Numbered from the stretch's first letter, positions 22,867-33,134 are shown. The stretch is DNA of 64,000 nucleotides from Pelomonas sp. V22 (GCF_030014915.1 NZ_JAGIXS010000008.1:248001-312000); one strand, 5' to 3'. The notes: generated from the sequence alone by a model not told the origin. Numbers and translations: made by a program.

Positions 22867-23790
22867 ATGAGGGAGGGAGCGGTAGTGCGTGCAAGAAGCT
22901 TGATCATGCTCGGCGGCTTTGGGGCAATCTTGTGCGGCCTTGTCGCGGTCTGCATGTCAGGAGATCCGCCGCCCGAGCTTGAGGTGAGACCCGAGCGCTT
23001 GGTTGAGCGCCCTGTCGGGATGGGCGCAAGGCCTTCATGGGCGGCGTCGGGAGGCTCTACTCCGCTGCCCGGTTTGCCACCGAAGGTTGAGGTGCCCACC
23101 GCGAACTTCGCTGAGATGCGCCGGCTCTTCGAGAGCAGCCAGAACTACCGCGCTTTTGTCAGCCAGGCGCTTCTGAGGCCAGCCGATGGCGGCAGGTTCT
23201 ATTCGTTGATGGCCATGGAGACTTGCATCCGGGTCCAGGCCCTTCAGAACGCCAGACGCAAGGAGTCAGCTGGCGATTCAGGGAAAGGGTTGGAGCAGAG
23301 CGTCTCAGCCTTGGATCGGCTGGAGCAGCGATGTGAAGGGTTGGCCGAGCAGTTTGGTGGCTCGCGCAATCTCTACAGCCGGATCCTTGTGAAAGTGCCA
23401 GCCGGCGCTGAGGACCCGCTGCTGCAGGCGCAGCGACGATTGCAGCAGGGCGAGGAGGATCCTTGGGCGGCGATCCAGCGTGCTCGGTCGCTGTCAGATC
23501 CGAATCTGTCCGCCATGACGCTGGGAACCAAGGCCGAACAGCTGATTGCGCATGCCGAGCGCTTCAAGGACAGCACCTTGGACGAAGATCTGGTCGCGCA
23601 AGCTGTGATGACGGCTGGATGCGAGATCCAGGGCAGCTGCATCAGTGGACTGGACAATCTCATCGAATGTGCAGACCGCATCTGCTCTTCGACAGACATG
23701 AGAGAGCGCGTCCTTTCCAGCATCGCGGATCCGGCGCAGCGGGATCAGTATCTGAAGCTGCGGCAATGGCTCTTGACGGTGATGAAGTAG
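22867..23790 (+). CDS. hypothetical protein with N-terminal membrane anchor
   Basis: 307 residues, not recognised. An N-terminal helix [23 protein letters not shown] (about 9-31) is followed by a Pro-rich linker ([18 protein letters not shown]) and an Ala/Leu/Glu-rich helical domain with several Cys ([34 protein letters not shown]). VAVC is a poor lipobox because Val precedes Cys. ATG 22867 is used; GTG at 22885 has a better ribosome-binding site (GGGAGGGAG) and may be the real start. Codon use looks less G+C-rich than that of its neighbours, which may mean a more recent arrival. It sits alone between the sigma factor and the convergent serine dehydratase. Confidence 0.6.
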   Translation: MREGAVVRARSLIMLGGFGAILCGLVAVCMSGDPPPELEVRPERLVERPVGMGARPSWAASGGSTPLPGLPPKVEVPTANFAEMRRLFESSQNYRAFVSQALLRPADGGRFYSLMAMETCIRVQALQNARRKESAGDSGKGLEQSVSALDRLEQRCEGLAEQFGGSRNLYSRILVKVPAGAEDPLLQAQRRLQQGEEDPWAAIQRARSLSDPNLSAMTLGTKAEQLIAHAERFKDSTLDEDLVAQAVMTAGCEIQGSCISGLDNLIECADRICSSTDMRERVLSSIADPAQRDQYLKLRQWLLTVMK

Positions 23791-23821
23791 GGCCACACGG
23801 CGCCGCGTTTTGCGTCCGGAC

Positions 23822-25213
<1,392 letters not shown>

Positions 25214-25228
25214 GCCTGCCCTGCTCCC

Positions 25229-27991
25229 TCAGAAGTCGTAGGCCGCGGTCACCGACAGGTAGCGGCCGTAAACATTGGCCACGCTGCTGCTCACGCCGAC
25301 TTCGGTGTTGTTCGGATCCAGCGGCGGGCGCTTGTCCTGCAGGTTGCGCACCGAGGCACTGAGCTTCACGCCCTTGAAGCCCTTGTAGCTGAGCGACATG
25401 TCGATGGTCTTCCAGGCCGCGATGCGGCAGAGGTTGCCGTAGCCGCCGGCGGTCAGCGTGGCATCGCAGCTGCCACCCGCGTCGAAGCTCTGGAAGGCGC
25501 TCTGGTAGTTGTAGGACAGCGAGCTGGACCAGCTGCCCACCGACCAGTTGGCGCCGAGCTGGGCCTTGTTGCGCGGCAGCTTGTAGTAGCCCACCGTGTC
25601 GACCAGCGGCGAGCTGGCTTGCGTCTGCTGTTTGCGCGACTGCATGTAGGTGCCCTTGAGGCTGAGGCGCAGCTTGCCCAGGTCGCCCAGGCCAAAGCGC
25701 TGGCCCAGCTCGTAGTCGAGGCCGGCGGTCTTGGACAGGGCCAGGTTCAGGTAGGGCCGGCGCACCTGGAACACGGTGCCGGGCGTGCCGGGCACGGTGC
25801 TGTCCAGCCGCACGACGGCGCCCGGGAACTCGCTCTCGCGGTTCAGGATTTCCTGGGCGCTCAGGCGGTCCACCTCGCCACGGCGCTCGATGTACCAGGC
25901 ATCGACGATGACTTCCGTGCCCTTGGTGGGCTCGTAAAGCAGGCCGAGGGTCACGGAGTCGGACTTCTCGGGCTTCAAGTCCGGGTTGGACAGCGAGACC
26001 GTCGACAGGCTCAGCGAGCAGTTGGCATTGCTGGTGTTGACGATGGGGCACAGGATGGGATCGCGGTAGCCCGAGCTGAAGGCGAACACGGCCGACTTGG
26101 TGACCTGCGACAGCGAAGGCGCTCGGAAGCCATTGGCCCAGGAACCGCGCAGGGCCAGCGTCTTGGTCAGCGCGTACTTGGCGCCCAGCTTGGCGGTGAC
26201 GGCATTGCCGAAGTCGGTGTAGTGCTCGGCGCGCAGCGCGACCTGCGTTTCCAGGCCCTTGATGAAGGGCAGCTGCAGTTCGGCGTAGGCTGCCGCGATG
26301 TTGCGCGAACCGGCGGCTTCGCCGATGCCTCGGCCGATGATGTCGCCGGCGGCGGTGCGCGGGTCGGCGCCCACCTCGAAGCTCTCATGGCGCAGTTCGC
26401 CACCGACGCCGAGCATGGCCATGCCACCGTCGAGCTTGACCAGCTCGCGCGAGCCACGCGCATCGAAGGACGTGGTGCGGGAATTGCCCCAGTCGTTGAT
26501 GTCCGGCGACAGGAGGGCCAGCACCTCGGGGCTGTTGACGCCGCCGAAGCGGTAGCTGCCATCGGCCAGCACCTTGTTGAGGCCCGACAGGCTCAGGCGG
26601 CCAGTCAAGGTCTTGGTGTTCTTCTGGTCATGGTGCAGGAAGCCGCTGTCGATGTCCCAGGCGCCCAGCGTGGTGCTGGCGCTCAGCACCAGGCGCACGT
26701 TCTCGGCCTGGGTGTGATAGTCGTAGGGCAGGTCGGCAAAGCGGTAGCGCAGGCCCATCACCGTGGGCTTGGTGTAGCTGGTGGTGGTGCCGCTGGAATT
26801 GGGCAGCTTGACCGGGTTGGCCGTGGTGGCGAGGCGGGTCGGGTTGTCTGGGTGGTTGGCCGGCAGCGCCAGGCCCATGAACTGCACGGTATTGCCCTTG
26901 GCATCGCCCCAGGTGGAGAGCGATTCGGTGCGGCTGGTCGGCGAGTCCGTGTAGTCGTTGCGGGTGCGCGAGGCCATCAGCTCGGCATTGAGCGTCGTGT
27001 CCTTGCCCAGCAGGTAGGTGCCGCGCACAAAGCCCGAGCTGCGTTCCTGTGCGCCGGTGTACTGGGCGTACTGCGTCGAGTCCCACAGGCAGCGCGGCGT
27101 GGAGACGGTCGAGGAGTACGGCGCCTGCGTGGCGCAGCTGCTGGACAGCATGCCGCGGAAGCTGCCCGAGCTGCCGTTGTTGTAGGTGTAGAGATTGCCC
27201 GGGTAGGACGAGGTGGACGACGGCGTCAGGCGGCCGTAGAGCTGCTTCAGCAGGTCGCCCTGCACCAGGTTGGGGTTCTCGGTGATGCCCACGCCGTCGC
27301 GCTTGTAGAGCTCGGCGCCGACGAAGACGTTGTAGCCGTCGCGGTCGAGGTCACCAAAGCCAGCCACGCCGGTGACCGTGTGGTTCTTGAACAGGCCGTC
27401 GAAGCGCTGCTTGGCGTTCAGCTCGATCATCTGGCCGCGGTAGTCCTTGCGCAGGATCACGTTGACCACGCCGGCCAGCGCGTCCGAGCCGTACAGCGAG
27501 GAGGCGCCCGACTTGAGGATTTCGATGCGCTCGATCGCCGACATCGGGATCGAGTTGACATTGAAGATGGTCGACTGGCCGCTGTTCACGTCCACGACGG
27601 CGGCCGGCGCGATGCGGCGGCCATTGATCAGCACCAGGGTGGCGGCCGAGCCCATGCCGCGCATGGAGACCGAGGCGGTGCCGGCCGAGAAGCCGTTGCC
27701 GCTGCTCAGGTCATCGAGGCCGCCGGCGCCGGTGGACGGGTCCATGCGCAGCAGCTCGTCCAGCGTGGTGGCGCCGCTGCGTTCGATGTCCTCGCGCTTG
27801 ATGACGCTGACCGGGGCCGGCGTCTCGGCATCGGTGCGCTTGATCATGGTGCCGGTGACCTCGACACGCTCCAGCTTGGGAGCGGCCGGCGTGGCCGGGG
27901 CGGGCGGCGTGGCGGGATTTTGGGTCTGGGCTTGGGCGCCCAATGCCATGCAGGCGAGCGCGATCAGGTGAAGGCGTGCGGCGGTCTTCAT
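25229..27991 (-). CDS. TonB-dependent outer-membrane receptor
   Basis: 920 residues. Start MKTAARLHLIALACMALGAQA at 27991 gives a normal signal peptide; a longer frame to 28066 gives no sensible N-terminus. A Pro/Ala-rich stretch precedes VEVTGTMIKRTDAETPAPVSVIKREDIERSGATTLDELLR, the plug domain start. The plug ends with AIERIEILKSGASSLYGSDALAGVVNVILRKDY. The barrel runs to the C-terminus and ends in SVTAAYDF, with the terminal Phe recognised by the Bam machinery. N-glycine-rich loops are typical of the large receptors in Burkholderiales and Caulobacterales that import peptides or glycans. Divergent from a LysR regulator 119 bp away, and upstream of sdaA. Confidence 0.93.
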   Translation of the reverse strand: MKTAARLHLIALACMALGAQAQTQNPATPPAPATPAAPKLERVEVTGTMIKRTDAETPAPVSVIKREDIERSGATTLDELLRMDPSTGAGGLDDLSSGNGFSAGTASVSMRGMGSAATLVLINGRRIAPAAVVDVNSGQSTIFNVNSIPMSAIERIEILKSGASSLYGSDALAGVVNVILRKDYRGQMIELNAKQRFDGLFKNHTVTGVAGFGDLDRDGYNVFVGAELYKRDGVGITENPNLVQGDLLKQLYGRLTPSSTSSYPGNLYTYNNGSSGSFRGMLSSSCATQAPYSSTVSTPRCLWDSTQYAQYTGAQERSSGFVRGTYLLGKDTTLNAELMASRTRNDYTDSPTSRTESLSTWGDAKGNTVQFMGLALPANHPDNPTRLATTANPVKLPNSSGTTTSYTKPTVMGLRYRFADLPYDYHTQAENVRLVLSASTTLGAWDIDSGFLHHDQKNTKTLTGRLSLSGLNKVLADGSYRFGGVNSPEVLALLSPDINDWGNSRTTSFDARGSRELVKLDGGMAMLGVGGELRHESFEVGADPRTAAGDIIGRGIGEAAGSRNIAAAYAELQLPFIKGLETQVALRAEHYTDFGNAVTAKLGAKYALTKTLALRGSWANGFRAPSLSQVTKSAVFAFSSGYRDPILCPIVNTSNANCSLSLSTVSLSNPDLKPEKSDSVTLGLLYEPTKGTEVIVDAWYIERRGEVDRLSAQEILNRESEFPGAVVRLDSTVPGTPGTVFQVRRPYLNLALSKTAGLDYELGQRFGLGDLGKLRLSLKGTYMQSRKQQTQASSPLVDTVGYYKLPRNKAQLGANWSVGSWSSSLSYNYQSAFQSFDAGGSCDATLTAGGYGNLCRIAAWKTIDMSLSYKGFKGVKLSASVRNLQDKRPPLDPNNTEVGVSSSVANVYGRYLSVTAAYDF

Positions 27992-28094
27992 GCTTGCGGA
28001 ACTCCAGGGTCGGTTGATGCGCGCAAAACGGCGCGCGAGGAACGAGGCAGACCGCACCGTAAGCATTTGCCATCCGGCGAGCGTGATCTATTTT

Positions 28095-28111
28095 TTGCTA
28101 AAGTTTCGCAA
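28095..28111. promoter_or_regulatory. possible LysR-type operator
   Basis: TTGC (28095-28098) and GCAA (28108-28111) flank TAAAGTTTC, giving a T-N11-A-like dyad in the 119-bp gap between the divergent TonB receptor and LysR genes. It touches the first base of the ATG at 28111, which favours a regulator start further downstream (GTG 28186). The motif is short. Confidence 0.3.
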
Positions 28112-29100
28112 TGGTTATCGAAGCCTCACACGAGCTCACCAACGAGCTCACCAACGGCCTGGCGCCCTCGCTGGCCGAGGACTTCGTGGTGCGGCGCGTG
28201 AGCCTGCGCCACCTGCGCGTGCTGCTGGCGCTCACCGATGGCGGCAGCATCAGTGCGGCGGCCGAGGCCTTGCACGTCACGCAGCCCGCGATCAGCCGCA
28301 CCTTGGCCGAGCTGGAGCAGGGCCTGGGGCAAACCCTGTTTGCACGCCGCGGCCGTCGCATCCGCGCGACGGCGCTCGGGGATCGCATGATCCAGCTCGC
28401 GCGCCGGCTCGAGGCCGAGCTGCGCCGGGGCGGCGAGGACGTGGCTTCGCTGGTGCGCGGCACCAGCGGCGAGCTCTTGATTGGTTCCACCAATGCGGCG
28501 CTGACCGAGCTGATGCCCGAGGCCGTGATGGCCATGAAGGCCGAGTACCCGCGCCTCGAGATGAGCGTGCGCACCCATGCGCTGACCACCATGCTGGACG
28601 ACCTGCGTCAGGGCCGGCTCGATCTGGTGATCGCACGCATCGACCCGCGCGAGGCGCCGGCCGACCTGGAAGCCCATCACCTGCTGGCCCAGGACGAGGT
28701 GCTGACCATCAGCGCCGTCCATCCGCTCGCCCGCCAGCCGGCACGGCTCAGCTGGGAGCAGCTGTGCGACGAGCCCTGGCTGTGGCCGCTGGCCGGCACG
28801 CGCATGCGCGTGCTGCAGGACCGGCGCTGGCAGGAGATGGGCCTGACCCTGCCCAGCAAGCTGATACAGACCGACGACCTGATGATGATGACCGGCCTGA
28901 TGCGGCGCATGCCGCTGCTGGCCTTCCTGCCCGAGCATGTGGCGCGCAGCGCAGCCCGCGAAGGCCTGCTCAAGATCGTGCCGCTGCAGGCCGAGCTGCG
29001 CCTGACCGAGCTCTCGGCCTGGCATCTGCGCGAACCTCAGGGTGAGGTGGTCGAGCGCTTCAAACAGGTTCTGGCCGAGGTGGCTCGGCGCCTGGCCTGA
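28111..29100 (+). CDS. LysR-family transcriptional regulator
   Basis: 329 residues. The winged HTH is VSLRHLRVLLALTDGGSISAAAEALHVTQPAISRTLAELEQGLGQTLFARRGRRI, preceded by an extra N-terminal 26 residues. The periplasmic-binding-like effector domain follows (ELLIGSTNAALTELMPEAVMAM, to RFKQVLAEVARRL). ATG 28111 lacks a ribosome-binding site; GTG 28186 has CGAGG upstream and gives a more usual N-terminus. Codons 7-14 contain a 12-bp tandem repeat. Divergent from the TonB receptor-sdaA unit, which it probably controls. Its 3' end overlaps the convergent DUF6502 gene by 41 nt. Effector unknown. Confidence 0.9.
   Translation: MVIEASHELTNELTNGLAPSLAEDFVVRRVSLRHLRVLLALTDGGSISAAAEALHVTQPAISRTLAELEQGLGQTLFARRGRRIRATALGDRMIQLARRLEAELRRGGEDVASLVRGTSGELLIGSTNAALTELMPEAVMAMKAEYPRLEMSVRTHALTTMLDDLRQGRLDLVIARIDPREAPADLEAHHLLAQDEVLTISAVHPLARQPARLSWEQLCDEPWLWPLAGTRMRVLQDRRWQEMGLTLPSKLIQTDDLMMMTGLMRRMPLLAFLPEHVARSAAREGLLKIVPLQAELRLTELSAWHLREPQGEVVERFKQVLAEVARRLA
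28131..28154 (+). repeat. 12-bp tandem duplication in LysR 5' end
   Basis: CGAGCTCACCAA occurs twice in a row (28131-28142 and 28143-28154), encoding ELTN-ELTN. The unit is a multiple of three, so copy-number change would not break the frame. It lies upstream of the alternative GTG start. Confidence 0.8.
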
Positions 29101-29962
29101 GGTTGCGCTTGCGGCTGCGCGGCGCCTGCTCCTCGCTGGGCCAGGGCTCGGCAAAGCTCTGGATGCCGAAGCTGTAGCGCTGCTCGCCGCCGGCCTGGCG
29201 GCCGCGCGCCTCGGCCTCGCTGACGGCGAGGTTGAGCCGGTCGCCAAAGCTGCGGCCCCAGCGCCTGACCTTGGCATGCAGGGCCTTCACGTCCTCGTCC
29301 AGCAGGCCCTCGGCGCGCACCGAGAACAGGAAATGCGCTGGCGCCTCGGCCTTTGGGCCACGCATCAGGTTCTGCCAGGCGGCTTCCAGCCGGTCGGCCG
29401 CAAGGCGGGCGCTGCGGCCTTGCTGCTGCAGCGATTCGCCGGCCACGTATTCCGGCTGGGCCCAGCAGACGCGGCCCTGCTCATCGAGCGTCACGGCGCC
29501 CTGGCCTATCCAGGCCTCCAGCAGCGCGCGCGGCTGGTGGCCCTTGCTGACCTCCTCGATCAGGTCCTCGAAGCCGGGCTTGCCGTCATCCGCATGGGCG
29601 GCGAGGCGGCGCGACAGCGGGCGCGGCGCGCCGCGCCGGTCCAGGAAGCGCTTGTCGCCGCTCCACAGCGACATCACGGCAGACAAGAGGCTGCGCTTGC
29701 GCCGCTCGGTGGGCGCCAGCGGCCCGTCGGCGCCTATGCGCTTGACGTCCTTGCGGTGCACGCCGGTCATGGCGCTGAGCGCCGCGTCGCTCGCCTTGCG
29801 GCCCTCGAGGCGCAGCTTCTCGGCGGCCTGCTCCACGTAGACGCGCTTCGCCAGCTCGACCAGCTCGTTGATGCCCACGCCCCAGTGGATCATCAGCCGT
29901 ATCAAGGGCCGCATCAGCGTGGCGGCAATCTGCAAGGCCTGGTCGCGGGTGTTCATTTCCAT
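29060..29962 (-). CDS. DUF6502-like predicted DNA-binding protein
   Basis: 300 residues from MEMNTRDQALQIAATLMRPLIRLMI. The N-terminal helical part includes GVGINELVELAKRVYVEQAAEKL and an HTH-like SDAALSAMTGVHRKDVKRI, followed by GDKRFLDRRGAPRPLSRR. The central segment VTLDEQGRVCWAQPEYV and the C-terminal AHFLFSVRAEGLLDEDVKALHAKVRRW are conserved in this uncharacterised proteobacterial family as I remember it. The tail is very basic and Pro-rich (APRSRKRNLRPGAEPPRPEPV) and is encoded in the 41-nt overlap with the convergent LysR gene. The function is unknown; a regulator is the likely guess. Divergent from the acid phosphatase gene. Confidence 0.7.
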   Translation of the reverse strand: MEMNTRDQALQIAATLMRPLIRLMIHWGVGINELVELAKRVYVEQAAEKLRLEGRKASDAALSAMTGVHRKDVKRIGADGPLAPTERRKRSLLSAVMSLWSGDKRFLDRRGAPRPLSRRLAAHADDGKPGFEDLIEEVSKGHQPRALLEAWIGQGAVTLDEQGRVCWAQPEYVAGESLQQQGRSARLAADRLEAAWQNLMRGPKAEAPAHFLFSVRAEGLLDEDVKALHAKVRRWGRSFGDRLNLAVSEAEARGRQAGGEQRYSFGIQSFAEPWPSEEQAPRSRKRNLRPGAEPPRPEPV

Positions 29963-30014
29963 GGCTGCTAGCCTAGCGCAGGCGGGCGGCGGCGGAATCG
30001 GTGCTTCTGCTATT

Positions 30015-30033
30015 TGCGAAAAAATCGCATAAT
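30015..30033 (+). promoter_or_regulatory. dyad overlapping a -10-like element before the phosphatase gene
   Basis: TGCGA (30015-30019) and TCGCA (30025-30029) form a dyad around five A residues, and CATAAT (30028-30033) directly follows as a plausible -10 element, 54 nt before the phosphatase start. No good -35 hexamer is seen 17 bp upstream. An operator overlapping the promoter is likely. Confidence 0.45.
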
Positions 30034-30086
30034 CTTTGGAGCCGTCATCACGGCCAAGCCTGTCATCACTCCCAAGGATCCCGACC

Positions 30087-30845
30087 ATGCGCCGCCCTGC
30101 CCTTCGTCTGCTTGCCCTGAGCCTCTGCCTGACCCTCGGCCTGAGCGCGGGTGCCGCCCTGGCCGCCTCGCCCGAATGGGAATCGCCGGTGATCAGCCAC
30201 AAGACCGACAAGCCCTTCTTCGACGCGAGCAAGCTGCACGCCGTGGTGCTGGGCCCGGCGCCGGTCGAGGGCTCGCGCCAGGACAAGGACGACGTGGCCG
30301 CCGTGCTGGCCCGCCAGCAGGTCGACGCGGCGCGCCGCGAGCAGGCCGAGCTCGATGCCAAGTGGCTGTACGACCGCTTCGCCGAGGCCTTTGGCCGGCC
30401 GATCACGCGCGAGAAGGCGCCGCTGCTGGTGGCCTTGCTGAACCGCGCGGAGAAGCAGGTCAGCGGCCCGGCCTTCGCCGCCAAGCCGCTCTATGCGCGG
30501 CTGCGCCCGCACCAGCGCCTCGCCTTGCAGAACGTCTGCGGCCGTTCCAGCGGCTCGCAGCCCGACCCGGATTCGCAGCAGCGCACCTCCTACCCCTCGG
30601 GCCACAGCGCCTATGGCTGGACGGCCGCCCTGGTGCTGGCCCGCGTTGCGCCCGAGCGCGCGCCGGCCCTCTTGCAGCGCGCCGCCGAGTACGGCGAGAG
30701 CCGGGTGATCTGCGGCATGCATTTCCCGAGCGACATCGAGGCCGGCCGCACGCTGGCTACCGCTGTGGTCGCCCAGCTCGACGGTTTGCCCGAGTTCCAG
30801 TCCGCGCTCGAAGCCGTGAAGACGGAGCTGGCCGCCAGCCGCTGA
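30087..30845 (+). CDS. periplasmic class A acid phosphatase (PAP2 superfamily)
   Basis: 252 residues with signal peptide MRRPALRLLALSLCLTLGLSAGAALA. The three-part acid phosphatase signature is complete: KPLYARLRP (KX6RP), YPSGHSAYGW (PSGH) and ESRVICGMHFPSDIEAGR (SRX5HX2... with SR, His and Asp). The histidine of the last part is the nucleophile. It hydrolyses phosphomonoesters non-specifically in the periplasm, and homologues include PhoN and PhoC. Start ATG 30087 has AAGGAT upstream. Divergent from the DUF6502 gene and followed 34 nt later by an AraC-type regulator. Confidence 0.92.
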   Translation: MRRPALRLLALSLCLTLGLSAGAALAASPEWESPVISHKTDKPFFDASKLHAVVLGPAPVEGSRQDKDDVAAVLARQQVDAARREQAELDAKWLYDRFAEAFGRPITREKAPLLVALLNRAEKQVSGPAFAAKPLYARLRPHQRLALQNVCGRSSGSQPDPDSQQRTSYPSGHSAYGWTAALVLARVAPERAPALLQRAAEYGESRVICGMHFPSDIEAGRTLATAVVAQLDGLPEFQSALEAVKTELAASR

Positions 30846-30879
30846 AAACCCCGTTCCGGCGGTGCTACGCTGCGCCGCC

Positions 30880-31950
30880 ATGCTCGAACCCCTCACCGCC
30901 GCCCTGCTGATCGATGCCGCGCTGCGCGGCGCCGTCGTCGCGCTGATGCTGATCACGGCCGCGCTGATGCTGCGCGACCGGCCCGGCCTCACCGCCGTGC
31001 GCCTGGGCCTCGCGCTGGTGGCGGGCCTTGCGGTCCAGGTGTTCGCCTCGGCGCCGCTGATCGAGTCGGGTGTGCCCCGGCTCTGGCAGGCGCCCCTCGT
31101 GGGCATCTCGGTGGCCAACGGCCTCCTGTTCTGGCTGTTCACCGCCGCGCTGTTCGACGAGGAGTTCCGCCCGCGCCCCTGGCAGGCCGGCGTCTGGGTG
31201 GTCGTGGTGGCGCTCGGCACCTACAACTGCGCCAGTGCCACAGCCGAGGGCGCGCCCGCCATGCTGGTGCAACGCTGGCTGCCCGTGCTGTTCTCGCTGC
31301 TCGCGATCACGGCCGCGCTGCGGCCGCGCCGGGCCGATCTGGTCGAACGCCGCCGCCGGCTGGCGCTTTACCTGGCCGTGGCCGGATCGGTCTATACCGT
31401 CGTGATGGTGGCCCTGCGCCTGTCCTCGCCCCATGGCCGGCTGAGCGAGCCGGCCGCCACGCTGGACATGGGCCTGCTGCTGTTGCTGGTCGCCGGCCTG
31501 GCCTGGAAGCTCCTGACCGTTTGCGACACCGAGCTGCTGAGCGCGCCCGCGCCGCTGCCCCTGCCCGAACCGGCGCCGGCGGTGGACCCCGAGGAGCAAG
31601 CCCAGGCCGAGGCGGTGCTGGCGCGCGTCCGGACCGAGGCCCTGTACCGCCAGGACGATCTCAGCATCGGCAGCCTGGCCGACCAGCTCGGCCTGCCCGA
31701 GTACCGGCTGCGCCGCCTCGTGAACCAGCAGCTGGGCCATCGCAACTTCAATGCCTTCATCAATGGCTTCCGGCTGGCGGCCGCCCGCGCGGCGCTGGCC
31801 GATCCGGCGCGGCGCGAGGAAGCCGTGCTGGCCATCGCCCTCGATGCCGGCTTTGCCTCGATCGGCCCTTTCAACCGCGCCTTCAAGGCCGAAACCGGGC
31901 TGACGCCCAGCGAATTCCGCCGCCAGGCCCTGGCCGATTCCTCGATTTGA
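30880..31950 (+). CDS. membrane-bound AraC-family regulator
   Basis: 356 residues. The N-terminal 220 residues contain about six or seven hydrophobic segments (for example AALRGAVVALMLITAALML, VSVANGLLFWLFTAAL, VWVVVVALGTYNCA, LALYLAVAGSVYTVVMVAL, MGLLLLLVAGLAWKLL). The C-terminal AraC domain (about 265-356) has LSIGSLADQLGLPEYRLRRLVNQQLGHRNFNAFINGFRL and VLAIALDAGFASIGPFNRAFKAETGLTPSEFRRQ. Such regulators sense signals in the membrane directly. Three copies of a GCCGAWTCCT element lie at its 3' end and just beyond (31933-31981) and may be its binding sites. The next gene on the same strand is a secreted hydrolase. Confidence 0.9.
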   Translation: MLEPLTAALLIDAALRGAVVALMLITAALMLRDRPGLTAVRLGLALVAGLAVQVFASAPLIESGVPRLWQAPLVGISVANGLLFWLFTAALFDEEFRPRPWQAGVWVVVVALGTYNCASATAEGAPAMLVQRWLPVLFSLLAITAALRPRRADLVERRRRLALYLAVAGSVYTVVMVALRLSSPHGRLSEPAATLDMGLLLLLVAGLAWKLLTVCDTELLSAPAPLPLPEPAPAVDPEEQAQAEAVLARVRTEALYRQDDLSIGSLADQLGLPEYRLRRLVNQQLGHRNFNAFINGFRLAAARAALADPARREEAVLAIALDAGFASIGPFNRAFKAETGLTPSEFRRQALADSSI

Positions 31951-31981
31951 GGCGCCGAATCCTGCTCGGCCAGGAATCGGC
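31933..31981. promoter_or_regulatory. three GCCGAWTCCT elements, possible AraC-type operator
   Basis: GCCGATTCCTCG (31933-31944) and GCCGAATCCTGC (31954-31965) are direct repeats 21 bp apart, and an inverted copy is at 31970-31981. The direct-repeat spacing is two helical turns, as for AraC-family sites. The inverted copy can also pair with either direct copy, so two alternative RNA hairpins are possible. Located between the AraC-type gene and the hydrolase gene at 32049. Confidence 0.5.
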
Positions 31982-32048
31982 GAGACGGCAAGACCCGACC
32001 CCGCGAGAGTGGGCCACCGCCGGCAGGGTGCCGGTGATGGAGGCTTGA

Positions 32049-33134
32049 ATGACGCGAATGAAATGGAAGGGTGCTCTGGCTGCCCTGATGGCCGGCTGGA
32101 TGGTCTGCGCAGGGGCTTGGGCCGGTGTCGGTCAGACCGAGCTGTGGGCCGGCGACGAGAACCCGGTGACGCTGTTCTATCCGACCGATGCCGCCGGACG
32201 ACCCGAGCGCCGCCTGTTCGGCAGCTTCGAGATTGCGGTCGATGCGCCGCCGCGTGCCGGCAATGGCCGCCTGGTTGTGATCTCGCACGGCTCGGGCGGT
32301 TCGCCCTGGGTGCACTTCACGCTGGCCCGGTCCCTGGTCGAGGCCGGCTATGTGGTGGCCTCGCCCCGCCACCATGCGGACAACTACCGCAACGACAGCA
32401 AGCCCGGCCCCGAGAGCTGGACGCGCCGGCCGGCCGAGGTTTCAGATGCCATCGACGCGGTGGCGGCCGATGCGCGCTTTGCGCCGCTGCTGGACCTGCG
32501 CCAGGTCGGCGCCTACGGCATGTCGGCCGGCGGGCACACGGCCCTCTCGCTGGCCGGCGGGCGCTGGTCACCGGCGCTGTTCTACCGGCATTGCGAGGCG
32601 AACCTGGCCGAGGATTTCAATGCCTGCGTGGGCCTCGCCACGCGGCTGACCGGCGGCTGGGCCGACGGCCTGAAGAAGTGGGTCGCGACCCGGGTCTTGC
32701 ACGCCTACTTCGCCGGTGACCAGCAGCTGCGCGAGCACCATGACCCGCGCATCACGGCGGTGGTGGCGGCCGTGCCGGCAGCAGCCGACTTCGATCCGGC
32801 CTCGCTCGCGCAGCCCAGCGCTGCCCTCGCCTTGCTGACGGCCCGAGAGGACACCTGGCTGCATCCCCGCTTCCACGCGGACCGCATCCTTGCGGCCTGT
32901 CTGCCACGCTGCGAGCTGCTGGCGGAGCTGAAGACCGGCGGCCATGGCGCCTATTTGTCACCGCTGCCGCCGGGGCTCACCGGCCTGGTTGGCCAGCTGA
33001 TCAACGACCCGCCGGGCTTCGACCGCGCGACCGAAGTGCCGGCAGTGGAGGCCAGGATCGTCGACTTCTTCGACCGCAAGCTCAGGGCTGGATTCAGGGC
33101 TGACGGTCCGTCCGCAGCACGGGGTAAAGATTGA
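32049..33134 (+). CDS. exported alpha/beta-hydrolase (dienelactone-hydrolase-like)
   Basis: 361 residues. Signal peptide MTRMKWKGALAALMAGWMVCAGAWA. The core reads RLVVISHGSGGSPWVH (oxyanion region), then VGAYGMSAGGHTALSLAG with the nucleophile Ser in GMSAGG. A late His lies in KTGGHGAYLSP and a probable acid in LTAREDTWLHP. This is the predicted dienelactone-hydrolase or PAF-acetylhydrolase-like class. DDNYRND and HHADNY near residue 115 fit the same group. ATG 32049 is 98 nt after the AraC-type gene. Its 3' end overlaps the convergent carboxypeptidase gene by 41 nt. Substrate unknown. Confidence 0.83.
   Translation: MTRMKWKGALAALMAGWMVCAGAWAGVGQTELWAGDENPVTLFYPTDAAGRPERRLFGSFEIAVDAPPRAGNGRLVVISHGSGGSPWVHFTLARSLVEAGYVVASPRHHADNYRNDSKPGPESWTRRPAEVSDAIDAVAADARFAPLLDLRQVGAYGMSAGGHTALSLAGGRWSPALFYRHCEANLAEDFNACVGLATRLTGGWADGLKKWVATRVLHAYFAGDQQLREHHDPRITAVVAAVPAAADFDPASLAQPSAALALLTAREDTWLHPRFHADRILAACLPRCELLAELKTGGHGAYLSPLPPGLTGLVGQLINDPPGFDRATEVPAVEARIVDFFDRKLRAGFRADGPSAARGKD

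Noticed and set aside
25619-28201. 860-codon plus-strand frame opposite the TonB receptor
   Set aside because: Composition is His/Arg/Gly/Ala-rich without known motifs; an antisense shadow in high-GC DNA.
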